DNA of 55,045 nt from the NCBI GenBank assembly GCA_020630065.1, contig JAHDCC010000022.1, positions 2,568 through 57,612 of the forward strand, in the 5' to 3' direction. Each line of letters opens with the position of its first letter. Position 1 is the stretch's first letter. Shown piece by piece: positions 1-7,518 of the stretch. A program made the position numbers and the translations under genes. This DNA comes from Acidimicrobiales bacterium. GTDB lineage: Bacteria > Actinomycetota > Acidimicrobiia > Acidimicrobiales > SZUA-35. The notes under the pieces are model-generated. The model saw nothing but the letters and a program-made list of their open reading frames with translations. It searched no databases and had not been told where the DNA came from.

Positions 1-452
1 TGGGTCCGTCTGTTAGCTGTACGTCTGCGGCAGCCGGTGAAGGGCTCGAGACTATTGTTTTCCTTTGACCGCTCGTAGTTCTAGTAACACTGATATGACG
101 TATGGTGGACCGGTTTTGGGGGACAAGAACCAAAAAGTTGTTTCCTGATATTCGGTAGCCAGAGCAGATATTGGTGTGACCTGCGGACCTAAACGAGGGT
201 GCCGATTGGGAGTTCGGTTTTAACAAAAGCTAGATGGAAGCACTGAGGGTTTCAAACGTTAACGCCCTCAACTGGGGTTTCTTCCAACAACTGGCCTTTG
301 GGGCAAGTGGAACTGTCGGCTGAATTGTTTCGGGAAGATGTGCGCTATAACACGCAGTGACTCATGTCTATGTGATTTTAGTTGATTGGTGTCGGTTGTC
401 GGCATATCTTTAAACCGAGTTTGATACCGCCGGGCGACAATGTAGGTACAAC
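1..452. other. Non-coding leader region before the deacetylase/GT2 gene
   Basis: I see no convincing gene, tRNA or terminator in this stretch on either strand. A weak inverted repeat (TGAGGG at 244-249, CCCTCA at 265-270, 15-nt loop) is present, without a T-run. The only supportable element is the promoter candidate near its right end. An upstream gene may end beyond the window edge. Confidence 0.5.
382..410 (+). promoter_or_regulatory. Candidate sigma70-type promoter for the deacetylase/GT2 gene
   Basis: TTGATT at 382-387 and TATCTT at 405-410 are separated by exactly 17 nt. Transcription would start around 417, about 35 nt before the GTG start at 453. Both hexamers match the consensus at 4 of 6 positions, so this is plausible but unproven. 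Confidence 0.4.
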
Positions 453-2552
453 GTGTTAGATAAAGTGGCGAAGCTGGCCACCCGAGGATTGCTCCTCGGG
501 TTTACTTTGGGAGCAGTATTCCTCTTCTTCTTCTTCTCAGTCTTGATGAGTGGACAAAGTAAGATATTTGTTGGGGAGACGTCACCTGGACCAGTCACCG
601 GGACCCCAGCGGGGGAGACCGTCGACTATTCCATCCCTCAGCCTCAACAGCCAGGTCCGGGTGCTGCTGTCCCGACGGTGGCACTCACCTTTGATGATGG
701 GATCCACGACGTCCATACCGAACAGGTGTTGGACAAGTTGGCAGAGTACGACGTCAAGGCGACGTTCTTTGTTGTTGGAAACACCATTCCCGGACGGGAA
801 AGAGTGCTTCAACGTATGATCGACGAAGGTCACGAGGTTGGGTTGCACACCTACAACCACTCACGTCTTGGTGATCTCCCCGATCGTCAAGTTCGTCAGC
901 AATTCAGTTTCAATCAGCAGATGGTTGTTGGAGCGGTAGGCGTCCGCCCCACCATCATGCGGTCGCCGTATTCGTTTGATTCGTTGTCGTTGCCTGAGCG
1001 GGAACTTCGAGCGGTGCAAACAACGATCGACCTTGGATTAACTCCGGTCTTTTCTGATATCGCACCCCGAGACTACACGGGTCTAACGGCCGAAGAAATC
1101 GCCGAGCAGGTCGTGCCTGCCGATAACGAAAATGCGATCCTCACCCTCCACGATGGCGGCGGCGACCGGCAAGCGACAGTCGACTCTCTCGACATCTTTA
1201 TCCCCGAGTTGCAAAGCCGTGGTTACCAGTTTCAAGTAGTTTCTGAATACGGCGGTCTCCCACCTGCAGCTGAGGCCACAACGGTCGAACGTGTGTTGGG
1301 CAGTGCGGTACTTTGGAGCGCCAAACCTTACTCGCTCTTTAAGCTGATAGTAATTCCAACGATTTCTTTTCTCGCTGTCATAATGGTTGTTCGATACTTG
1401 TTGAGCGTGGTACTTGCGATCAAGCAGGAATGGAAAGAACGCCGTAAAGCTCCGGTTCTCGATTCGGGATTTACCCCCGGCGTCTCGTTGATAATTCCGG
1501 CATACAACGAAGAAGTTGGCATACACGACGCGTTGGTTTCGCTCACACAGCTCGACTATGCCGGTGACGTGGAACTCGTCGTCGTCGATGACGGCTCCAC
1601 AGACCGGACCGCCGAAATAGCGAGGCAGGTTCCCGGTGTTCGTGTCATTCAGAAAATTAACGGCGGTAAGGCCTCGGCGCTGAACGCCGGAATCCGTCAA
1701 GCCCGACATGAGATTTGTGTCTTGGTTGACGGAGACACCGTGTTCCCGTCAGATAGTTTGACCCATCTAGTGCAACCGTTTGTCGACCCTAAAGTGGGTG
1801 CCGTTAGCGGTAACCCTAAGGTCGGTAATCGCGTAAACTTCCTAACCCGTATTCAACACCTTGAGTACCTTGTTGGATGTAGCCTCGATCGACGGATGCA
1901 AGACGAACTCAACATGATCTCTTGTATTCCCGGAGCCGTGGGCGCTTTCCGACGAGAAGCCCTGATCGATGTTGGCGGCGTACCTGAAGTTACGTTGGCT
2001 GAAGATACCGATCTGACAGTGACAATGGGGGCCGTTGGTTGGCGGATAGCGTACGCAACCAGAGCCTTGGCGTACACCGAAGTGCCGAGCACGATTGGTG
2101 TTCTTTGGAAACAACGAGTGCGTTGGGCATACGGGGTTCTCCAAGTGATTTGGAAACAACGTAAGTCGCCTCGAAAGGGTTCCCAAAACGTTTACCGTGT
2201 GTCGGTGGTCGTGTATCTGGCCATTATGAATGTCGGGATGGCGCTGTTAGCTCCCCTCGTTGATGTCTTCGCCGCCATTGCCTTGATCCAGGGTCGAGGA
2301 ATCGAAATTCTTTATCTCTGGCTGATGCTGATAGCAATACAGCTGTTCTCTAATTTCTTGGCGCTTGTCCTCGACCGGGAACCTATCACCGGTATCTGGT
2401 ATGCGCCGCTCCAAGTTCTCTTCTACCGGTACTTCAATTTCTTCGTCACGCTCGTTGCCTTACGTTCAGTGCTGAGCGGGCAGCGGGAAGCGTGGAATAA
2501 ACCTAAACGTATCGGACTAAGTACATCTAAAGCTAGGGCTGGCACAGTATGA
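453..2552 (+). CDS. Bifunctional polysaccharide deacetylase / family 2 glycosyltransferase, membrane-bound
   Basis: 699 residues from a GTG start. An N-terminal membrane anchor (about 10-32) is followed by a NodB-type carbohydrate esterase domain (about 75-270): TFDDG at 79-83 carries the catalytic base and metal Asp, and His132 and His136 form the metal-binding pair. A second membrane segment precedes a processive GT2 domain (about 340-600) with the DDGS, DGD, ED and Q-x-x-R-W (QRVRW) motifs of hyaluronan/chitin/PgaC-type synthases. Further membrane helices close the protein. By family knowledge it would polymerise a beta-linked, probably amino-sugar, polysaccharide at the inner membrane and deacetylate it outside. 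The substrate cannot be read from sequence. It overlaps the next gene by 4 nt, suggesting translational coupling. Confidence 0.88.
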   Translation: MLDKVAKLATRGLLLGFTLGAVFLFFFFSVLMSGQSKIFVGETSPGPVTGTPAGETVDYSIPQPQQPGPGAAVPTVALTFDDGIHDVHTEQVLDKLAEYDVKATFFVVGNTIPGRERVLQRMIDEGHEVGLHTYNHSRLGDLPDRQVRQQFSFNQQMVVGAVGVRPTIMRSPYSFDSLSLPERELRAVQTTIDLGLTPVFSDIAPRDYTGLTAEEIAEQVVPADNENAILTLHDGGGDRQATVDSLDIFIPELQSRGYQFQVVSEYGGLPPAAEATTVERVLGSAVLWSAKPYSLFKLIVIPTISFLAVIMVVRYLLSVVLAIKQEWKERRKAPVLDSGFTPGVSLIIPAYNEEVGIHDALVSLTQLDYAGDVELVVVDDGSTDRTAEIARQVPGVRVIQKINGGKASALNAGIRQARHEICVLVDGDTVFPSDSLTHLVQPFVDPKVGAVSGNPKVGNRVNFLTRIQHLEYLVGCSLDRRMQDELNMISCIPGAVGAFRREALIDVGGVPEVTLAEDTDLTVTMGAVGWRIAYATRALAYTEVPSTIGVLWKQRVRWAYGVLQVIWKQRKSPRKGSQNVYRVSVVVYLAIMNVGMALLAPLVDVFAAIALIQGRGIEILYLWLMLIAIQLFSNFLALVLDREPITGIWYAPLQVLFYRYFNFFVTLVALRSVLSGQREAWNKPKRIGLSTSKARAGTV

Positions 2553-3403
2553 CCGCTATCGGAATAGCACCAAATAAAGAATACGAAGATGCGTTTGCGG
2601 CAGAGCTGCAACCGTCAAGCGAGCAGCCGTTAAACGAGCAAGTTTTCGTTACTGAACTTCGGTGGCGCAAAATCACTCTCGCAATTTCTGGCTGGATCAT
2701 AGGTGTAGTATCTATCGTGTTGGCGGCAGCTGTTGCGATAGGGGCATCAGGTGGAGTTAAGCCGGGTGCTCAACCAGTGCGGGTCGATGGTTTAGAAATT
2801 AAGGCTCCAATAAGCGAGCCGGTTGTCTCTGAAGAAGCAGACCAAAGCGTCTCTGATGACGAGACAACAAGAGTGGGTGATACTCAGCGAGTGGCCAATG
2901 CGAATGCTCAGCCTGTCGAGTCCACTGAGAGTGACACGTCAGCTACGCTGTCTGAATTGGCTTTTGTCGAGTCAGACGAATCCGTGCCCGACCTTGAAGA
3001 GTCGACGCCGCCAGAAGAGATAGAGCTCGTGGCAAGTCGGGTTTCGATTGAAGAGCCTTCCGAGGTTGAAGACGCAGCAGAGTCCGCCGCAAGCCAGCTA
3101 GAGACTAAAGAGATTGAGGATGCAGCAGAGCCTGTTGCGAGTCAGCTAGAGATTGAAGAACCGTCTTTGACGGAGGAGTCGGCTAGCGGACTTGAGCCGG
3201 TTCTTGCAGACGATCTAGAGGATGACGGCTCACGTTCTGATGATGAAGATTCGACTCGTGAGGATGATTCTGGCCTCGATGTTTCTGAGCTAACTGAAAC
3301 TACTGAGGCACTTCCCGCCGACGTTGCCGATCCAGACGTTGTCGAGCCAACAGATACCGTCAATGACCCCGAGCCCGAAAACCTGGTTGGGTCCCGAGCG
3401 TAG
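2549..3403 (+). CDS. Acidic single-pass membrane protein of unknown function
   Basis: 284 residues starting inside the stop codon of the deacetylase/GT2 gene (ATGA overlap). A basic stretch (LRWRK, about 37-41) precedes one hydrophobic helix (about 42-66). The remaining 215 residues are low-complexity and extremely rich in Glu, Asp, Ser, Thr and Val, with near-duplicate segments of the type EDAAE-x-x-ASQLE. No catalytic domain is recognised. Coupling to a polysaccharide synthase suggests a cell-surface or periplasmic partner, for example charge shielding or a polymer-interacting scaffold; this is inference. The same frame continues past the TAG stop with 15 more acidic codons to a second TAG at 3449-3451, so the present stop may be a recent nonsense change. 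Confidence 0.7.
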   Translation: MTAIGIAPNKEYEDAFAAELQPSSEQPLNEQVFVTELRWRKITLAISGWIIGVVSIVLAAAVAIGASGGVKPGAQPVRVDGLEIKAPISEPVVSEEADQSVSDDETTRVGDTQRVANANAQPVESTESDTSATLSELAFVESDESVPDLEESTPPEEIELVASRVSIEEPSEVEDAAESAASQLETKEIEDAAEPVASQLEIEEPSLTEESASGLEPVLADDLEDDGSRSDDEDSTREDDSGLDVSELTETTEALPADVADPDVVEPTDTVNDPEPENLVGSRA

Positions 3404-3463
3404 ACCGAAACTCCAGAACTTTCCGATGATGCGGTTGAAGCATCTACCTAGTCGACCAGGTCG

Positions 3464-3793
3464 CTAGCCCCCACCTAAACGGGAGGCATCCTCAATCGTT
3501 AACGTTGACTCGGGGGCATCAGTATCGTGGTCTACCTCGACCTCTAACGCGATCGCCATTCGGTCGAACATGAGTCCGACCTGCGTATCACTCAAAACCG
3601 ACGTGATAGAACCGTGGTATCGGTCGCCGGAGTCGGCGTCAACATCCAAAAAGGCGACATTCATTCCTACTTGAAGTTCGGTGCTGGACGATGGCATGAC
3701 TAACTGGACAGTGGCGAGGCCTTCAAGTTGTTCGAGTAAGATATGGCCATCGATTTGGAGACGATCCTCGTTTGATTCGGCTAACTCTGCCAT
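3464..3793 (-). CDS. Small acidic protein, last gene of the FHA/pseudokinase operon
   Basis: 109 residues when started at the ATG at 3791-3793, which has a clear AGGAG ribosome site about 7 nt upstream; the frame opens further but without such a site. The middle carries alternating hydrophobic residues (LQVGMNVAFLDVD, then YHGSITSV) that look like a small beta-barrel, faintly PilZ-like, but no diagnostic motif is present. The C-terminus ends in Gly-Gly-Gly. It lies 10 nt after the FHA gene on the same strand. I do not recognise a family; the position suggests an accessory or effector protein for the same signalling unit. Confidence 0.6.
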   Translation of the reverse strand: MAELAESNEDRLQIDGHILLEQLEGLATVQLVMPSSSTELQVGMNVAFLDVDADSGDRYHGSITSVLSDTQVGLMFDRMAIALEVEVDHDTDAPESTLTIEDASRLGGG

Positions 3794-3803
3794 TGGCTTG
3801 CTC

Positions 3804-4982
3804 CTATTGGAATGGGGCTGGTACGAACGTGATAAGACTCTGTCCAAGTGAGAACATGGTCTCTTGTGTAAGCTCGATCTCTTCGCCGGGTGAAAGACGA
3901 CGGCGAGAACCGTTGGTCGCAACGACCCACGTGCCATTTCGGGACCCGTCGTCTCGTAGATAGACACCCCAGTCTCGAAGTTCAACTACGGCATGGCTCC
4001 GAGAAAGACTCATAGATGGATCTTCTAGCTGGATGCCTTCGGCGTCTTTGTCTTCCACCAGAGAAGAAACATCTGGGGCTCGACCCAAAACAACCGATTT
4101 CAACAGCTGAATATGGGTTCCGTCATGGTTCAGTCGGAGGTGCCCTAACGTTGGACGTTTGGCTCGTTGAAGAACACGGGTCTCAACTAGCCGATGCCCG
4201 TCAACGTAACAATATGGCGCGTTGGGATGATTGAAGTTATCGCATCGTGGGCAGACAACACCCAATACAAACACATCGGACAGTTCCACGTCGTTTTTGG
4301 CTGGCTCAGGAGGCACCGCTGGTGGGGTTGGCGGTTGTGGCACAGGCGGAGTTGGGGGTGCTGGAGGAACCCGTCGCTCAGCAACATCTGAGGCGTTGTC
4401 GTCGTCATCGGTGCTGGCCGGTTCTTCAGCAACCACTTTGGGTTCATCTGGCTCGGCGTCGTTATTTTCGTCGCCATCGCTGTCTTCATCGCCGTCGTCG
4501 TCTGGCAGATCTTTTGCCTTTGGTTCCACGGGAACAGGGTTTGAATCTTCGATTGGGAGTGGGGTTTGGACGGTGGCGATAAACCCGCTGGCCGAGATAG
4601 TCCCCGACGATAGTGTCTCGAACGGGTCCGGCATTTCGGACCGATGTTCAAGATGACGGCACTCGACAATGTTGACTGATTGAAGTGATAGTCCCGTTAG
4701 GTTTTCGTTAGGTCCAAGCTCGATTTTGATATCGCCAGTGTTGGCAGACAACGTGACCATCATCGGACCCACCGCGTGGAAGTGGTACTGGTCGTTAACC
4801 CAACCGAGTGCCGCCACCCCGCCAACATTGGGCAGCGGTTGGTCTGGGCTTTGTCGAGCCCACGCCGAGAGCGCTTCGCTTTGCTCGGCTGTCGGTGTGG
4901 ACGTCACCAGTACTAGTGTGTGGTCATTACGGTGAAGGACCGCGTCACCTGGAACTGGTTGCACATCGACCTGGTTAAACAT
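3804..4982 (-). CDS. FHA-domain protein with zinc-ribbon-like motif and acidic/proline linker
   Basis: 392 residues from the ATG at 4982, preceded by AAAGGTG; a GTG two codons earlier is possible. The order is an N-terminal alpha/beta region (about 1-140), a low-complexity linker rich in Asp/Glu then Pro (about 150-240), a Cys cluster of the CPRC...CYVDGH type (about 245-270) resembling a zinc ribbon with one Cys replaced by His, and a C-terminal FHA domain (about 290-385). The FHA core residues are visible: LGR, SRSHAVVEL and the terminal DGSRNGTWV. FHA domains bind phosphothreonine peptides. The start overlaps the kinase-like gene by 8 nt, so the two are probably made together. Since that kinase looks inactive, the phosphopeptide source would have to be another kinase, or the pair acts as a scaffold. 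Confidence 0.85.
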   Translation of the reverse strand: MFNQVDVQPVPGDAVLHRNDHTLVLVTSTPTAEQSEALSAWARQSPDQPLPNVGGVAALGWVNDQYHFHAVGPMMVTLSANTGDIKIELGPNENLTGLSLQSVNIVECRHLEHRSEMPDPFETLSSGTISASGFIATVQTPLPIEDSNPVPVEPKAKDLPDDDGDEDSDGDENNDAEPDEPKVVAEEPASTDDDDNASDVAERRVPPAPPTPPVPQPPTPPAVPPEPAKNDVELSDVFVLGVVCPRCDNFNHPNAPYCYVDGHRLVETRVLQRAKRPTLGHLRLNHDGTHIQLLKSVVLGRAPDVSSLVEDKDAEGIQLEDPSMSLSRSHAVVELRDWGVYLRDDGSRNGTWVVATNGSRRRLSPGEEIELTQETMFSLGQSLITFVPAPFQ

Positions 4983-5766
4983 AGGCACCTTTGATTTGGT
5001 CTAGATCCTTACTGACGGCGTCGGACGTAGCGTAACGGTGTTCGGGCTCAACACAATTCTTGATGATAGAAGCGATGTCATCTGGTAGGGAAGGTTCAAT
5101 CGAAATTTTGGCACTGAGTCGGGCTTTGAGAACTTCCTGAACGGCGCCGTTTGGTAGCTCCCCGACAATGTGTTTCCCAGTCAACATGTAGTGTAACGTC
5201 GCTCCTAGCGACCAGATGTCTGAACGGCGAGACCCTCGGTGGCTGCCGCAGAGTAGATCTGGGTCGCTGAAATGAGGTGACCCGATCGGCCCGATCGTCT
5301 TTGTAGCCTCGGAGGGATTGAGGCTGCGAAGCATCCCAAGGTCGCCTAAGACGCCACGGCCGTTTGATTGGAGAATACTTTGGGGTTGAATATTTCGGTG
5401 AACGATCCCAGCTTCGTGCAGCTCGTGGGCTCCTCGGGCAGCGTCGGATACCAGGCCGACAGTGGTTGCGGTGTCAGAGCTGGTTGAGGTTGGCAGAAGA
5501 TGAGGGAACACGGCGTAAAGCACCCCAGAGTCGTGACCCGCATCGAGTAGAGGAGCGATGTAGTCGGAAGAAAGCGACGCTAGAACACGAAGTTCTAGTG
5601 CCATTCGATCGAATTCTTCTGTCCCGGGTCGTAGCGGTGAGGTTTTGACTAGAACTTTCTCGGAGTCGCCTTGTCGGTAACCCACATAGTATTCGGTATC
5701 AGCGATCGAACGTAGGAGTTCCGTTAGCTCGTAGTCGCCTAGGGATTTAAGATTCGGTATCGTCAT
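4975..5766 (-). CDS. Ser/Thr-kinase-fold protein, predicted pseudokinase
   Basis: 263 residues from the ATG at 5766, which lies inside the end of the TSUP gene (20-nt overlap); the frame opens to 5814 but that part is buried in the upstream gene. Kinase-fold landmarks are visible: the beta3 lysine in VLVK (about 41), an alphaC-like Glu (about 58), DLG in place of DFG (Asp about 142), and the DIWSLG helix F motif. The catalytic loop reads HRNIQPQSIL instead of HRDxKPxNxL: the catalytic Asp is Asn (about 125), the following Lys is Gln and the metal-binding Asn is Ser. No glycine-rich loop is evident. No transmembrane segment or extracellular sensor follows. The call of catalytic inactivity rests on family knowledge; nucleotide binding may remain. 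Confidence 0.8.
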   Translation of the reverse strand: MTIPNLKSLGDYELTELLRSIADTEYYVGYRQGDSEKVLVKTSPLRPGTEEFDRMALELRVLASLSSDYIAPLLDAGHDSGVLYAVFPHLLPTSTSSDTATTVGLVSDAARGAHELHEAGIVHRNIQPQSILQSNGRGVLGDLGMLRSLNPSEATKTIGPIGSPHFSDPDLLCGSHRGSRRSDIWSLGATLHYMLTGKHIVGELPNGAVQEVLKARLSAKISIEPSLPDDIASIIKNCVEPEHRYATSDAVSKDLDQIKGAYV

Positions 5767-7036
5767 CTGCTTCTTGGATGTTAAACGACTTGCTAAAGTC
5801 AGGGCGGACATCAACGTTTTGGGGGACGATCACTTGATCGCTTTTGAATTCAGGTGTTCCCACTAGCTTGACTCGAGCGCGAACCATAACCCACATTCCG
5901 CCGATCAGTACAAGGCTTAACACTGCGGCGAAGAGTTGAAGAGAGCGGTCGGTTCGTAGTTCTGATAGGAAAACAATCGTTGAGATAACTTCGGCCAACG
6001 CCAGTCCTACGACGAATCGAACGAGTAACCGGTCACTCAGTTTCGAAGAAACCCACGCTCCCAGTGGTGCGCCCCACGCGACGATGGGTACCGCCGCCAG
6101 CCATAGTCCATAGGCGTCGATACTGGTTGTGGCTGGTGATCCGGTGGCACCAAATTGGAGTTCCCCGGAACCGATCGAAACGGGCTGTTCCGATACTCGA
6201 GTAACGGTGGAACCTGAAATGTCGGTTGCGAGTTGTAGGTCGATTATGGCTAGAGAAATAAAGCCGATCACCGAAACCACGGCCATTATGATCACACTCG
6301 ACGGGACCCCAACTCGAGGGCTCACCCCCGCCACAAGCACAAGAACTATGTAGGCGAACACGTCGGCTCCCGAGCCCACCAGGGCTGAGGTTATACCTCC
6401 TAGGAGACCAAACAGTACAAAGGCGGTTTTCATTCGAATGCCCGGTTCTTGGAGCCTGGTTCGTAGTTCAATGACGGCCGGACGGTATTGAAGCCACAGT
6501 CCTACGGCCATCGAAGCAAGAACGACGGTAAACAGAACTTTGACGTATTCTCCAGGCAGAACAGGTGGCCTGAACGGGGCCGAAGAGTTTGACCAAAACA
6601 GCACGGTCGCTAAAAAGCCTGCGACCGCTGAGGGGGTTACCCAGGCGATGCCCTGCCACGACACTTGGCGTCGGTAAAACAGAATAGACAGACTGGCGCA
6701 GCCCATACCGACCGTTTGGATCGAAAGGGAAAAGAGTCTGGCAACCGATCCGGGTACTCCCAGAACTTTGGTGAAAACGGGGAAGGCGACAACGCCTCCG
6801 CCTTGTGGGGTTGAGCCGGCCACAAAGCTGCCGAAAACCATCGTTATCGCCGATGCCCAATTGTCGACGACGCGATCCCAATGGTCGAATAGCAGTACAA
6901 ACACTATCCAACACACGGTGACCGTCGTCGATAGGGAAGTGCTGAGTAGTTGTCCGCGGCGTTGACGTGCGCTTGCGGTGTCAGCTCCTGAGATTAATAC
7001 CTGTTCGACGTCGATCGGCGACGGACGGGCGGTCAT
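5747..7036 (-). CDS. TSUP (TauE/SafE) family membrane transporter
   Basis: 429 residues with about eight or nine hydrophobic helices in two halves and the glycine-rich signature of the family near residues 70-85 (GSFVAGSTPQGGG), plus a matching second-half segment around GGITSALVGSGADVF. A roughly 40-residue hydrophilic N-terminus and a cytoplasmic C-terminal tail are longer than in minimal family members. TSUP proteins move small anions such as sulfite, sulfoacetate or related organosulfur compounds, but substrates are not predictable here. It overlaps the small membrane protein gene before it by 4 nt and the pseudokinase gene after it by 20 nt, a strong sign of one operon. Confidence 0.85.
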   Translation of the reverse strand: MTARPSPIDVEQVLISGADTASARQRRGQLLSTSLSTTVTVCWIVFVLLFDHWDRVVDNWASAITMVFGSFVAGSTPQGGGVVAFPVFTKVLGVPGSVARLFSLSIQTVGMGCASLSILFYRRQVSWQGIAWVTPSAVAGFLATVLFWSNSSAPFRPPVLPGEYVKVLFTVVLASMAVGLWLQYRPAVIELRTRLQEPGIRMKTAFVLFGLLGGITSALVGSGADVFAYIVLVLVAGVSPRVGVPSSVIIMAVVSVIGFISLAIIDLQLATDISGSTVTRVSEQPVSIGSGELQFGATGSPATTSIDAYGLWLAAVPIVAWGAPLGAWVSSKLSDRLLVRFVVGLALAEVISTIVFLSELRTDRSLQLFAAVLSLVLIGGMWVMVRARVKLVGTPEFKSDQVIVPQNVDVRPDFSKSFNIQEADDDTES

Positions 7037-7464
7037 GTAAATCGGCCGCCGTTAAACCTCCAGCGAGGGAACAGTATCCGGATTGGGCCATTAGCGAAAA
7101 GCCATACGACGATCCAGGTCGAAAAGAAGTGAAGGAAAAAGGTGAGTGGCGGTATGACACGATCGCCGGTCATCACCGCTAACCAAAATGCGGTGGTGAA
7201 AAATTCGGGTATTCCGGTGAGTAGGCCGAATAGGGTTGGCCAGTCTTTTTCCCATCGGGTCTGTTGGAGGCCGTGGTAGATAAGTTCCCATATCACGCCG
7301 ACGAAGGTCACGATTAGGACCGCTACAAAGGTTAGAAAGTACGCGCTTGAAATGCTGGCGCTAAAGGGTTTGATAAACGGGGTGACGAGTAACGTCCATG
7401 TCCCACCGACGATCAAAACGAGAAGAAGTCGGGACTGTATTCTGCCCCATAGTGTTGGTGTCAT
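7033..7464 (-). CDS. Small four-helix membrane protein
   Basis: 143 residues with four hydrophobic segments (about 11-28, 40-63, 81-100, 108-127) and a short basic C-terminus. No named family is recognised. It overlaps the TSUP gene by 4 nt (ATGA) and is therefore probably a partner or assembly subunit of the transporter. The start codon lies at the edge of a 14-nt tandem duplication (7462-7489), so an extra out-of-frame ATG sits 14 nt upstream. Confidence 0.7.
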   Translation of the reverse strand: MTPTLWGRIQSRLLLVLIVGGTWTLLVTPFIKPFSASISSAYFLTFVAVLIVTFVGVIWELIYHGLQQTRWEKDWPTLFGLLTGIPEFFTTAFWLAVMTGDRVIPPLTFFLHFFSTWIVVWLFANGPIRILFPRWRFNGGRFT

Positions 7465-7489
7465 GGTGTTGTTGTCATGGTGTTGTTGT
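7462..7489. repeat. Two tandem copies of a 14-nt unit at a translation start
   Basis: The unit CATGGTGTTGTTGT occurs twice in a row (7462-7475 and 7476-7489), followed by a third partial CATGG. Each copy carries an ATG on the minus strand. The period is not a multiple of 3, so only the first copy supplies an in-frame start for the membrane protein gene. Confidence 0.85.
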
Positions 7490-7518
7490 CATGGAGTTGG
7501 TGCCATTAGTTTTTGGTT

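Noticed and set aside
3794-3985. Long N-terminal extension of the small protein at 3464-3793
   Set aside because: The extension overlaps the FHA gene in another frame and has no ribosome site, whereas the ATG at 3793 has AGGAG at good spacing.
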